From an uncultured Odoribacter sp. (GTDB taxonomy: Bacteria; Bacteroidota; Bacteroidia; Bacteroidales; Marinifilaceae), in the NCBI GenBank assembly GCA_905193145.1, contig CAJJNP010000003.1:1-59747 (forward strand): 59,747 nt of DNA, written 5' to 3'. Under the pieces are notes generated by a model. The model saw nothing but the letters and a program-made list of their open reading frames with translations, was not told where the DNA came from and ran no database searches. Position numbers and translations under genes: made by a program. Positions within the stretch are counted from its first letter, which is position 1. Each line of letters begins with the position of its first letter. This document shows positions 27,803 to 38,237 of the stretch, one piece after another.

Positions 27803-28549
27803 ATGCGACGAGAAAAATTCATCGAGTTTATACGGCATCCTGAAAAAGTAGGGACTGACGATTTACAAGAATTAGAGGCTCTTGTAGAGCGTTACCCGTA
27901 TTTCCAGGCCGCACGTATGTTGTACCTGAAAGTTCTCTATCTACAGGCAGGAACTCGATTCAGGCATGAATTGACAAGCAGCACCGTACACATCACCGAT
28001 CACAAGCAGTTGCTCCACTATTTGAATCAGCTACCCGGTACGCATCTTCGCAATGTAAAATCCGATGTCCATGACATTCCTGTAGAACCTACAATATATA
28101 CTCAAGAAGAGCAAGCCAAGCAAATCGAAGATTTAGAAGGTAGCATTGAAACAAAACCTTCAATAGCAGGCAACGAAGAAGAAAACATTATAGATCTGAA
28201 TATTAGTGCCGGCTATTCTCTGACTGATGAAGAAGATTTTGTAGATTCAGACAAACAGACAAATACAAAAAACAAAAACAACATACTGATAGATAATTTT
28301 ATAGAAAGCAATCCCAGTATGCCCAAAGCTCCTGACACATCCGAAGATATTCGTGATTTATCAGAAGAAAACCCTTATGCTCAAGACGAACTTTTTACCG
28401 AGACTTTGGCCAAAATATACACCAAACAAAAATTATATGACAAAGCCATTACAACTTATATTAAATTAAGTTTGAAATATCCGGAAAAAAGTGTTTACTT
28501 TGCCAATCGAATTGAGAAAATTAAAGAAATCATAAATAATCAAGAGTAA
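27803..28549 (+). CDS. Tetratricopeptide-repeat protein of unknown function
   Basis: The 248-residue protein has no signal peptide. The N-terminal ~90 residues are helical (LEALVERYPYFQAARMLYLKVLYLQ), the middle is acidic and low-complexity, and the C-terminus holds one TPR-like unit (TETLAKIYTKQKLYDKAITTYIKLSLKYPEKS). Genes of this kind commonly lie between lptE and secG in Bacteroidetes. The function is unknown; an assembly or scaffolding role is a guess. Confidence 0.75.
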   Translation: MRREKFIEFIRHPEKVGTDDLQELEALVERYPYFQAARMLYLKVLYLQAGTRFRHELTSSTVHITDHKQLLHYLNQLPGTHLRNVKSDVHDIPVEPTIYTQEEQAKQIEDLEGSIETKPSIAGNEEENIIDLNISAGYSLTDEEDFVDSDKQTNTKNKNNILIDNFIESNPSMPKAPDTSEDIRDLSEENPYAQDELFTETLAKIYTKQKLYDKAITTYIKLSLKYPEKSVYFANRIEKIKEIINNQE

Positions 28550-28551
28550 TT

Positions 28552-28914
28552 ATGTACACAGCAATTTCTGTTTTAGTATTCATTATCTGTCTTTTATTGA
28601 TATTGATTGTATTGGTTCAGAACTCCAAAGGTGGAGGTTTGGCATCTTCATTCGCATGATCCAATCAAATTATGGGTGTCAGAAAAACGACAGATTTTTT
28701 GGAAAAAGCAACCTGGACTTTAGCAGGTGCAATGATGGTATTATGCGTTTTAGCCGTATTTTTCATTCCGAGAGGTGAAACTGGTAATCAATCTGCCATC
28801 CAAGAGCAAATCAATACACAGCCGGTACAGCAGGCTATCCCATCCTTCCCTGGTGCAACAACAGCAGAGGAAGCTCCTGCAGAAAATGCAACAACTGAAA
28901 CTCCTGCAAAATAA
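28552..28914 (+). pseudogene. secG: SecG translocase subunit interrupted by an in-frame TGA
   Basis: SecG is a two-helix membrane subunit of SecYEG that assists protein export. Reading from the ATG at 28552, the first helix (SVLVFIICLLLILIVLVQNSKGGG) and the loop GGGLASSFA are followed by TGA at 28657-28659, then SNQIMGVRKTTDFLEKATW and the second helix, all in the same frame. A serine is expected at the TGA; TCA to TGA is one base change. An ATG at 28672, 12 bases after the stop, could restart an 80-residue second half. It may be a pseudogene, a split gene, readthrough or a sequence error. The C-terminus is Ala/Thr/Glu-rich. Confidence 0.85.
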
Positions 28915-28935
28915 GAAGTAAAAATATTATTTAAT

Positions 28936-28972
28936 AAAAAATGTCAGTATGTCAGTCATACTGACATTTTTT
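28936..28972 (+). terminator. Terminator after secG
   Basis: A perfect 16-bp stem (28936-28951 and 28957-28972) with loop TCAGT, containing ATGTCAGTATG, ends in TTTTTT. A poly-A on the left arm makes it potentially bidirectional. It separates the lptE-secG operon from groES; 28973-29165 shows no further gene. Confidence 0.9.
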
Positions 28973-29087
28973 ATTTCCGACTGACACAATCCTTAAATCC
29001 CACACGGAGGCATATTCTGACTCAAGTTGGTTATTTACACACACTTATATCAAACACCAACGCTAATCCACATGTCTCATCCCAACT

Positions 29088-29103
29088 TTGGCACAGAATA
29101 TGA
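29088..29103 (+). promoter_or_regulatory. Sigma-54 -24-like box upstream of groES
   Basis: TTGGCAC matches the -24 element of sigma-54 promoters, but ten bases after the GG the -12 GC is replaced by GA (TTGGCAC-AGAATATGA). This is only a partial match. No CIRCE (HrcA) repeat and no convincing TAnnTTTG box was seen before groES. Confidence 0.2.
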
Positions 29104-29165
29104 TAAGAACAGCAGTGTAAATCTGATAGAAATCAAGAAATAATATAAACTAAAAAATTAATATC

Positions 29166-29435
29166 ATGACACTGAAAACCGTTCTTAACAAAGTGATTGT
29201 TGAGCCTGTTGCAGCAGAGACAGTAACTAAAGGTGGTATCATCATTCCTGACACCGCACAAGAAAAACCACAAAAAGGTGTAGTTATCGCAGTAGGTAAT
29301 GGCAAAGCAGACGAACCGATGGAAGTAAAAGTTGGTGACACTGTATTATTCGGGAAATATGCAGGAACAGAATTGCATATTGATGATAAAAAATATTTGG
29401 TAATGAATCAAGGAGATATTCTTGTGATTCTGTAA
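29166..29435 (+). CDS. groES: Co-chaperonin GroES
   Basis: GroES forms the heptameric lid of the GroEL folding chamber. The 89-residue protein has the family pattern (TLKTVLNKVIVEP, GGIIIPDTAQEKPQKGVVIAVGNG, the mobile loop, VLFGKYAGTELHIDDKKYLVM). It lies 39 bp before groEL. The start ATG is 29166. Confidence 0.98.
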   Translation: MTLKTVLNKVIVEPVAAETVTKGGIIIPDTAQEKPQKGVVIAVGNGKADEPMEVKVGDTVLFGKYAGTELHIDDKKYLVMNQGDILVIL

Positions 29436-29462
29436 CAAACATTCAAATAACAGTTATTTTAA

Positions 29463-31109
<1,647 letters not shown>

Positions 31110-31132
31110 TAAACATTCCTTTTAAATCATAT

Positions 31133-31172
31133 AGAGGGACAACTTTTAAACAGTTGTTCCCTCTTTTTTTTT
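31133..31172 (+). terminator. Terminator after groEL
   Basis: AGAGGGACAACT pairs with AGTTGTTCCCTCT (one bulged T), followed by about 11 T residues. It ends the groESL transcript. Its right arm overlaps the -33 box of the next promoter. Confidence 0.9.
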
Positions 31173-31186
31173 TAATATTACTTTTG
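31154..31186 (+). promoter_or_regulatory. Candidate promoter of the locus 2 sigma gene
   Basis: TTG (31154-31156) and TACTTTTG (31179-31186) are 22 bases apart, matching the consensus. The start would be near 31193, about 53 bases before the sigma ATG at 31246. The -33 box lies inside the groEL terminator stem. Confidence 0.5.
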
Positions 31187-31245
31187 CAACAATACCAAAA
31201 TTTCTAATTTTACCCGATAATTAATTTTCGAATAAAATTTCAACA

Positions 31246-31809
31246 ATGTCTGAACAGAATCTATCCATAAACAAAATATTGCGATACGACGAGCATGCCA
31301 TCAGGCTTCTGTTCGAACATTATTATGTGACTCTTGTCCTATTTGCCAAAAAATATGTCACAGACATTGATGATTGTAAAGACATTGTACAGGAAATCTT
31401 TACAAATCTGATTGAAAAAAAAGAGCGTTTTGAATCAATAGACAATCTGAAGGCATATCTTTATCAAACAACCCACAACCGATGCCTGAAACATTTACGC
31501 CACGAAGATGTAAAGGAGAAATATACCCAAGAGGTACTATTAAATTCTAATGAAAGTTTCTATTTTGACCAGATACTGGAAGAAGAGGTATATATTTTAC
31601 TAAGGGACGCTATCGAACACCTGCCTCAACAATGCCGGAATGTCTTTAAACTCGTGCTAGAGAATAAAAGCAATCAGGAAATCGCTGAAGAATTGGGCAT
31701 TGGTATCGAAACAGTCAAATCGCACAAAAAGTTAGGGAAAAAGCTTCTATATAACCAACTTAAAGATATAGTTCCCTCATTACTGCTTATATTCTTAATG
31801 CAACTATAA
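31246..31809 (+). CDS. ECF RNA polymerase sigma factor, locus 2
   Basis: The 187-residue protein has sigma2 (YYVTLVLFAKKYVTDIDDCKDIVQEIFTNL, about 25-54) and sigma4 (LPQQCRNVFKLVLENKSNQEIAEELGIGIETVKSHKKLGKKLL). It is a paralogue of the sigma factor at 25272-25829 with the same partners. It should be bound by the FecR encoded 101 bp downstream and activate the locus 2 SusCD operon. Confidence 0.93.
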   Translation: MSEQNLSINKILRYDEHAIRLLFEHYYVTLVLFAKKYVTDIDDCKDIVQEIFTNLIEKKERFESIDNLKAYLYQTTHNRCLKHLRHEDVKEKYTQEVLLNSNESFYFDQILEEEVYILLRDAIEHLPQQCRNVFKLVLENKSNQEIAEELGIGIETVKSHKKLGKKLLYNQLKDIVPSLLLIFLMQL

Positions 31810-31838
31810 TTTTTTTTATTATTTCTTCTTTTCCCACT

Positions 31839-31893
31839 CCCCCTTTTTACCCTTGAGGGGGTCTTCTATATGTAGATAAAACAAAATCTACAT
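31839..31893 (+). promoter_or_regulatory. Two hairpins in the sigma-fecR spacer of locus 2
   Basis: CCCCCT (31839-31844) pairs with AGGGGG (31856-31861). ATGTAGAT (31870-31877) pairs with ATCTACAT (31886-31893) around an A-rich loop. They fill most of the 101-bp spacer 31810-31910 between sigma and fecR, a position corresponding to the palindrome of locus 1, but the sequences are unrelated. Confidence 0.4.
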
Positions 31894-31910
31894 GTAAAAA
31901 CATAATTGTT

Positions 31911-33086
31911 ATGCAAAAACAAGAAAACGACATATTCAAATTAGCTAAAATAATCACCCGTTCATTCGAGCAAGAATTATCTGCACAAGAATGCCAGGAA
32001 CTTGAAAAATGGCTGGCCGAATCAGACAGACACAAGGAGCAGTATGAACAGTTTAAGACTATCGAATTTTTAAAACAGAAGAGCCAAGAGAGAACTGAGA
32101 TTGATTGGCAAAAAGACTGCCAAGTTTTTCTGTCAAGAAAAAAACAAAAACATATTTCCATCAGACGTATATTACAATATGCAGCGGCTGCCGTATTTCT
32201 ACTTTCAATTGGCACAGCCCTATGGCTATATGAACGCCCGGCGGCGTCTGAATTTATTGCAGAAGAAATCAGCCCCATACGTAAAAAAGCCATTTTAACT
32301 TTGGCTCAAGGAAAGCAAATTTCTCTATCAGACAGCACTTTTACGCAGCTACAAGATCCATCAGGAACACATATCAACATTCAAGGTAGCCAAGTCACAT
32401 ACTTAAATCAAGGCAATGATACAACTACTACACGGTACAATACCTTGCGTACTCCTCGAGGAGGGGAATATATGCTGACACTGGCTGATGGCACCAAAGT
32501 ATGGCTAAATGCAGAGTCAACCATGCGCTATCCTGTAAAATTCAATGCCAAAAAACGCATCGTTTATATAGAAGGAGAAGCTTTCTTTGAGGTACAAAAA
32601 GACTCCAGCCGCCCATTTGTTGTAGTTTCAAACAATACGGAAGTTACCGTATTAGGGACGAGCTTCAACTTCAGAGCTTATCCTGAAGAGAAAAACATCA
32701 GTACCACCCTTGTCTCAGGTGCAGTAAAAATGGAAAACAAGAGTTATCAGAAAACAGTGATCCTCAGCCCAGGAGAACAAGGTTTTCTTAATATAGCAGA
32801 TGGGACACTCACGAAACAAAAAGTAGACACTTATCTGTACTCAGCTTGGAAAGACGGTCGAATTGTCTTTCGGGACATCCGTCTGGAAGACTTATTCAAC
32901 ACATTAGCCCGCTGGTATGATTTACAAGTATTCTACCTAAATCCAGAGGTAAAAGACATCCGCTTTACCGGAGATATCGACAAGACAGATCGCTTTGAAG
33001 ACATTCTCAGCATTATGGAACAAAACAAGCGAGTTAAGTTCACAGTCAAGGCTCAAACGGTTTCAATAGGATTACAAATAAAATAA
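31911..33086 (+). CDS. FecR-family anti-sigma factor, locus 2
   Basis: The 391-residue protein has the helical sigma-binding part (TRSFEQELSAQECQELEKWLAES), a transmembrane segment near residues 85-105 (ILQYAAAAVFLLSIGTALWLY) and a periplasmic FecR domain (TPRGGEYMLTLADGTKVWLNAEST) with the DUF4974-like end (FRDIRLEDLFNTLARWYDL). It parallels the locus 1 protein. Here only 29 bp separate it from susC, with no room for a hairpin pair. Confidence 0.94.
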   Translation: MQKQENDIFKLAKIITRSFEQELSAQECQELEKWLAESDRHKEQYEQFKTIEFLKQKSQERTEIDWQKDCQVFLSRKKQKHISIRRILQYAAAAVFLLSIGTALWLYERPAASEFIAEEISPIRKKAILTLAQGKQISLSDSTFTQLQDPSGTHINIQGSQVTYLNQGNDTTTTRYNTLRTPRGGEYMLTLADGTKVWLNAESTMRYPVKFNAKKRIVYIEGEAFFEVQKDSSRPFVVVSNNTEVTVLGTSFNFRAYPEEKNISTTLVSGAVKMENKSYQKTVILSPGEQGFLNIADGTLTKQKVDTYLYSAWKDGRIVFRDIRLEDLFNTLARWYDLQVFYLNPEVKDIRFTGDIDKTDRFEDILSIMEQNKRVKFTVKAQTVSIGLQIK

Positions 33087-33115
33087 CATTTATAATAATA
33101 CAAATCATTTAACTC

Positions 33116-36100
33116 ATGGAAAAAATGAACCATAGCAAACGCTTGAAAGACGAGCGATGGTGCCAAAAGAGCAGAATTTTAAAGCTTCTTTTCCTATTCA
33201 CCTTCGCAGGATGGCTACAGCTATCCGCCTCAGTCTATTCTCAAGAAACAAAACTAAATTTAAAAGTGACAAAGGCATCGCTGGAAAATGTCATGAACAA
33301 CATTCGGTCTCAGTCGCAATTCAGTTTCTTTTTTGATGACGATGCAGTCAAAAAGATATCCAATATCACATTGGATGTTCAAAATGCGAGTATAGAAGAG
33401 ATTTTAACAACTTGTCTAGCCAATACTGGATTTTCCTTTCGCATTTTAGACAAGACTATCATTTTGTTCCGCGAAAAACAAGAAGTTCAAGATAATAAGA
33501 AACAATCTTATACCATCAAAGGAAAAGTTGTTGACGAAAAGAACATCCCCATGGGGGGCGTAACCATCCGCTTGGACGGCACCCAACTAGGTGTTGCTAC
33601 TGATGTAGAAGGACGTTTTTCTATAACCCTTCCACAAGCACAGGGCAAATTGATATTCTCATTTATCGGTTACAAAACACAAACTATAGCTTTTACACCC
33701 GGTAAAGAGATAAATGTCAAAATGCAAGAAGATGTATCAAATCTTGAGGAAGTTCAAGTAGTTGCCTATGGTGCTCAAAAGAAACGCACCGTAATCAGCG
33801 CTATCTCATCCGTTAAATCAGAAGATATCAAAGAGCTTCCGACACATAGTCTGGAAAACCTGTTGCAAGGGCACATGGCAGGTGTTGAGGTTAGTAATAT
33901 TTCCGGCTCACCTGGCGGTGGCGGTTCTATTGTCAGCATTCGTGGATATAGCTCTTTACCTGTTGATGGAGAAAGTGTTGACAGACGTTACGGAACGCCC
34001 TTATATGTTATTGACGGAGTACCGATGCAGGCATTTACATCCAATATCACAGGAAGCAATACATTATCAGACTTAGATCCTTCCATGATAGAGTCTATCG
34101 AAGTGTTGAAAGACGCAGCTTCGGCAGCCATCTACGGTTCACGTGCAGGTAATGGAGTCATTTTGATTACAACCAAAAAAGGTCGTGCCGGCCAGGCTCG
34201 CTTCTCTGCCAATGTATCATACTCTGCATCTTGGCTACCAGAAGCTCCCCTACAATCAGGAGGAAGCTACGAACGCTATTATCATTTAAATGCATTGCGC
34301 AATAGTGTTGCCCCATATCAAACTGCAGATGGAGAATGGAAAATACCTACATCGTACGAAGAGGTCTTTGCCAATAAAAAATACCAAGGTCCTATGTATG
34401 GTTGGTTTGGAGGAACTACACGTCCACAAAACTCCATTGTATTACAAGACAGTTTGAATCCTTTCTATAATAACTCAACACATTGGTATCGCCAAAATTA
34501 TAGAACAGCAAAGGTCCTGAATGCCAATATTCAAGCAGCAGGAGGAAACGAAAAAGTAAGATATATTGTCGGAGCAGGTTACTATGACGAAGACGGTATA
34601 GCTGTCAATACAGGATTCACCCGTTTTAATGTCATGTCCAATTTAACAGCATTTCCCACCAAACGGTTGAGAATGGACACACAATTGGCATTAACCTACA
34701 GTGACCGAAGCCGCGGACAAAATGCCGGTAGTGGAGCATCTAAAATAGAAGGAATCAGTTCAGATGCCAATAAAACCTCTACATTGCTACCTGGAAATGG
34801 AATTGTCGGAGAACGTATGACAGAAATTCTAAACGAAGTATCTGAAAAGAATCAAAGTTATTCTTTACGCTATAACATGGTTCTCGACTACGAAATTATC
34901 CGCAACCTACATCTAAAAGCATCTGCAGGAGTTGATTTCAATCAACAAAATCAAAATACATTTAAACCCTCAACATTAGATGCATATACTCATTTTTCAG
35001 AATCAGAAGGTACGATTGGACGCACGGTAACGTTACTGAATGAAAATCTGCTGACCTATGAATTCCATCATTTGGACAAGCACAATTTCAATGTCATGCT
35101 GGGTTTATCCTTTCAGAAAGACCAATCATTTACCAACAAGGGTAAAGGTATAAATGGTCCAAATGACAAAGTACACTATGTTGGTTCTAATGGTTGGGGA
35201 GGAGATAATGGTCTTAACAACACGGCCAGCTCAGGAGAAAATCCGTATTATGTCTCAGCATTTGAATACAATTCTGATTTCACAGAAGAACGTATGAATA
35301 GTTACTTCGGTAGATTAACATATAACTTCAAAGAAAAATATATGCTAGAAGCAACCGTTCGCCGCGATGGTTCATCAGTGTTTGGAGAAGATGTAAGATG
35401 GGCTACATTCCCTTCGGTTGCTGCCGGTTGGGCATTTTCCCAAGAAAATTTCATGAAAAAATTCTATTGGTTAAGCTTCGGTAAAATCAGGGCCAGCTGG
35501 GGAGTTTCCGGACAGAAATTCTCACAACGATACTTAAGTCAAGGTTTGATGATGCCGCAAGGGACATTTCATGGCAATGTCGGTATCACACCGGATGTAA
35601 ACGGAGGAGTAATAAATAAAAAATTAAGCTGGGAAGAAACGAACCAATTCGACTTAGGACTGGATGTCAGCTTCTTAGACTATCGCCTACACGCTGTTAT
35701 TGATTATTATTATCGTTATACTAAAGGACAATTGAATATGATAGAACTTCCTGGAGACGTATTCTATCATGCATTTCAATGGCAAAACGGTATGGCTGTT
35801 TCCAATCAAGGGTTGGAAATCGAGTTAGAAGCCGATATTTTCCGAAATACAGAATTAAAATGGAGAATGAAATTCAATGTATCCCGCAACTGGAACCGTT
35901 TCGAAAAAAGCGCTGACGGTTTTGATTTCGGAGAACAAGTTGTCGGCAAACCGTTACATCAATTGAAGGTATACAAAACAGAAGGATTCTATAATTCACA
36001 AGGAGAAGTTCCCATGTATTATCTGGCAGACAGAAGCCAACAACCTCTTTACACTGGTAACACCGTCGGAATATTCATGGCAGGAACCCGTCGTATTATA

Positions 36101-36664
36101 GACTTGAACGGAGATGGAAAGATTTCAGAAAGCGATACCTATTTCGCAGCTAGTCCATTACCATTAGCACATGGCGGTTTTACAAACCGTTTGCAATGGA
36201 AGGGATTCGATTTGAATATATTTTTCAACTATTCCATCGGCCGCCATATCATCAAAGCTTATGATGATAGAAGTATGGAGGTAAAAGCCAGTTCCTTCCC
36301 TATTTTTGCTGATTTGAAAAAAGCTAATGTATGGACAGGTCCGGAGTCTAACCCAGATTACCCCAAAGCACAAATGTATATGTATCTGAAAGATCAATAT
36401 ACCGGACGCTATGACTGTGACATAGAAAAAGTAAATTTTATACGACTGAAACAAATCACTCTTGGTTACAATTTAAATGAAAAAATTACGAAGAAATTAA
36501 AACTTCAAAGTGCCCGTGTGTTTGTTACAGGAGAAAATCTATTTATGCTGTCAAACTACTCAGGAGTTGATCCGGAATTAGTAGATCCGACACAAGGAGT
36601 CGATTTTATGGGAACTTATCCATTACCCCGCAAATTTACTGTGGGACTATCTGTAAACTTTTAA
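33116..36664 (+). CDS. SusC/RagA TonB-linked outer-membrane protein with STN domain, locus 2
   Basis: The 1182-residue protein starts with a long basic leader and signal region (LLFLFTFAGWLQLSASVYSQ), then an STN domain (about 45-120, KLNLKVTKASLENVMNNIRS), CarboxypepD_reg-like domain (IKGKVVDEKNIPMGGVTI), plug (VLKDAASAAIYGSRAGNGVI) and beta-barrel ending in GLSVNF. The STN domain fits signalling to the FecR just upstream. It forms the surface import complex with the SusD gene four bases downstream. Confidence 0.95.
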   Translation: MEKMNHSKRLKDERWCQKSRILKLLFLFTFAGWLQLSASVYSQETKLNLKVTKASLENVMNNIRSQSQFSFFFDDDAVKKISNITLDVQNASIEEILTTCLANTGFSFRILDKTIILFREKQEVQDNKKQSYTIKGKVVDEKNIPMGGVTIRLDGTQLGVATDVEGRFSITLPQAQGKLIFSFIGYKTQTIAFTPGKEINVKMQEDVSNLEEVQVVAYGAQKKRTVISAISSVKSEDIKELPTHSLENLLQGHMAGVEVSNISGSPGGGGSIVSIRGYSSLPVDGESVDRRYGTPLYVIDGVPMQAFTSNITGSNTLSDLDPSMIESIEVLKDAASAAIYGSRAGNGVILITTKKGRAGQARFSANVSYSASWLPEAPLQSGGSYERYYHLNALRNSVAPYQTADGEWKIPTSYEEVFANKKYQGPMYGWFGGTTRPQNSIVLQDSLNPFYNNSTHWYRQNYRTAKVLNANIQAAGGNEKVRYIVGAGYYDEDGIAVNTGFTRFNVMSNLTAFPTKRLRMDTQLALTYSDRSRGQNAGSGASKIEGISSDANKTSTLLPGNGIVGERMTEILNEVSEKNQSYSLRYNMVLDYEIIRNLHLKASAGVDFNQQNQNTFKPSTLDAYTHFSESEGTIGRTVTLLNENLLTYEFHHLDKHNFNVMLGLSFQKDQSFTNKGKGINGPNDKVHYVGSNGWGGDNGLNNTASSGENPYYVSAFEYNSDFTEERMNSYFGRLTYNFKEKYMLEATVRRDGSSVFGEDVRWATFPSVAAGWAFSQENFMKKFYWLSFGKIRASWGVSGQKFSQRYLSQGLMMPQGTFHGNVGITPDVNGGVINKKLSWEETNQFDLGLDVSFLDYRLHAVIDYYYRYTKGQLNMIELPGDVFYHAFQWQNGMAVSNQGLEIELEADIFRNTELKWRMKFNVSRNWNRFEKSADGFDFGEQVVGKPLHQLKVYKTEGFYNSQGEVPMYYLADRSQQPLYTGNTVGIFMAGTRRIIDLNGDGKISESDTYFAASPLPLAHGGFTNRLQWKGFDLNIFFNYSIGRHIIKAYDDRSMEVKASSFPIFADLKKANVWTGPESNPDYPKAQMYMYLKDQYTGRYDCDIEKVNFIRLKQITLGYNLNEKITKKLKLQSARVFVTGENLFMLSNYSGVDPELVDPTQGVDFMGTYPLPRKFTVGLSVNF

Positions 36665-36668
36665 AACC

Positions 36669-38237
36669 ATGGAAGCTATGAAAAAGATATTAACACTTTT
36701 ATTATTCCTTCCTCTATTTTCATGCAACAAATGGCTGGATGTAGAGCCAGAAACTTCTATAACATTCGGCAACTATTTTAAAAATGAAAGTGAGGTTGAA
36801 GCATTCTACAACAGCATAGGATGCAACATGAAACATATATGTATCGGTAAAGAACCCTATTTCTACATCTCCATAGATGCCGATTACCTGACCTATGATC
36901 TCAAAGGCTATGCAACTTTAGACCCGGATACCTATCTACCGGAAGAGTCCCAGACCTTGAGTGACAGTTGGGCCAATTATTATAATGTCATCTATCTGGC
37001 CAATGTTATGATAGAAAATGAATATCGCTATGAGAACATTTCCAAGGAGCGCACAAACTTTTGGCTAGCTCAAGCTCATTTTGCCAAGGCCATGACTTAT
37101 TTCAGAGTAGCGCAAATTTGGGGTGACGCTCCCATTGTAAAAAATTCAGAGTCCATTGATCCCGTAGGAAAAAGTCCGGCATTAGATGTTCTGAAAGAAG
37201 CTGCAAAAGAAGCAAAGTTCGCCCTTAATTTGCCTACATATGACCAACTGACAGATTCTAAAGGCAATCAAATTACATCAAAACAATATGCTAGTTTAGG
37301 TACAGTAAAAACTTTGCTTGCCAATATTTATGCCTGGATGGGAGGATTAACCGGAAATACTGAATACTGGACATTAGCAGAATCATATGCATCAGATGTC
37401 ATTGACGGTAAAGCAGGTGCCTATCAACTTGAATCCATCGAAAATCTTGTTCCCAATGTATTCGGCAAAGTGAGAAAAAGCGATGAAGTAATTTTTTGTA
37501 TAGACAATGATCCATTGGATTATGATGACAGATACCTTGAAACATACGAAGCGAAACAACCAGGACAAATGCTATTATCGTTTCCATATACAACGACAGA
37601 CTCGTCTGCCATTGCTGCTCTTGCAATAGACTATTCAGACCAATTCAATAAGATATCTGTTGCGACAGTAAAGAAAATATTCCGAGAAGAAAAAGATGCA
37701 CGCAGAAGAGAATATTGGCACGAATTAGGTAAATTGAAATATAAATCAACCTCCGGACAATATGTAACAACCCGCTATGCACATATTGCCAAATGGCGTG
37801 ATGTCGTTATTCAGGAAAATACAGAAATTGTACAGACAAGACCAGTCATCGGTTCTGATTGTGACTGGGTAGTATGGAGACTTGCTGATTTAATATTACT
37901 ACGTGCAGAATGCCGTGCCCGTTTAAATCGCGCAGATGCCATAGACGACTTGAACAAAATACGTAATCGCGCAGAATTACCGAACTACGACAATTCACAA
38001 GCACATGATTTACGCCGTGAAATATTTGAAGAAAGACGTAGAGAACTATTCGGCGAAGGTCATTTCTATTTCGATGTTATCCGCAATGGATATTACAGAG
38101 AATACCTACAGGGAGAGTTCAAAAAACTGACCCAACAGGATGTTCTCAACGGAGCACTCTACACTCCAGTCAATGCATCTGCATTCACAAAAAATACATT
38201 AATGACACAAAATACATATTGGCAATGGAAAAAATAA
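36669..38237 (+). CDS. SusD/RagB-family outer-membrane lipoprotein, locus 2
   Basis: The 522-residue protein has a lipoprotein signal (TLLLFLPLFSCNKWLDVEPE), the first helical TPR-like region (LAQAHFAKAMTYFRVAQIWGDAPIV) and the C-terminal family motif (LADLILLRAECRARLNR...LNKIRNRAELP, RRRELFGEGHFYFDVIRNG). It pairs with the upstream SusC. A second ATG nine bases into the gene (MKKILTLL) is an equally possible start. Confidence 0.93.
   Translation: MEAMKKILTLLLFLPLFSCNKWLDVEPETSITFGNYFKNESEVEAFYNSIGCNMKHICIGKEPYFYISIDADYLTYDLKGYATLDPDTYLPEESQTLSDSWANYYNVIYLANVMIENEYRYENISKERTNFWLAQAHFAKAMTYFRVAQIWGDAPIVKNSESIDPVGKSPALDVLKEAAKEAKFALNLPTYDQLTDSKGNQITSKQYASLGTVKTLLANIYAWMGGLTGNTEYWTLAESYASDVIDGKAGAYQLESIENLVPNVFGKVRKSDEVIFCIDNDPLDYDDRYLETYEAKQPGQMLLSFPYTTTDSSAIAALAIDYSDQFNKISVATVKKIFREEKDARRREYWHELGKLKYKSTSGQYVTTRYAHIAKWRDVVIQENTEIVQTRPVIGSDCDWVVWRLADLILLRAECRARLNRADAIDDLNKIRNRAELPNYDNSQAHDLRREIFEERRRELFGEGHFYFDVIRNGYYREYLQGEFKKLTQQDVLNGALYTPVNASAFTKNTLMTQNTYWQWKK

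Noticed and set aside
28552..28914. Frameshift or selenocysteine as the explanation for the secG TGA
   Set aside because: Both halves are in the same frame, so no shift is needed. The expected residue is serine in an ordinary loop, and no selenocysteine-insertion hairpin was recognised after the TGA.
28552..28914. Reassignment of TGA to an amino acid in this organism
   Set aside because: TGA ends other intact genes here, such as the thioredoxin gene at 40933 and the lipoprotein gene at 57689.
28973..29165. CIRCE operator before groES
   Set aside because: No TTAGCACTC-N9-GAGTGCTAA or near match is present.
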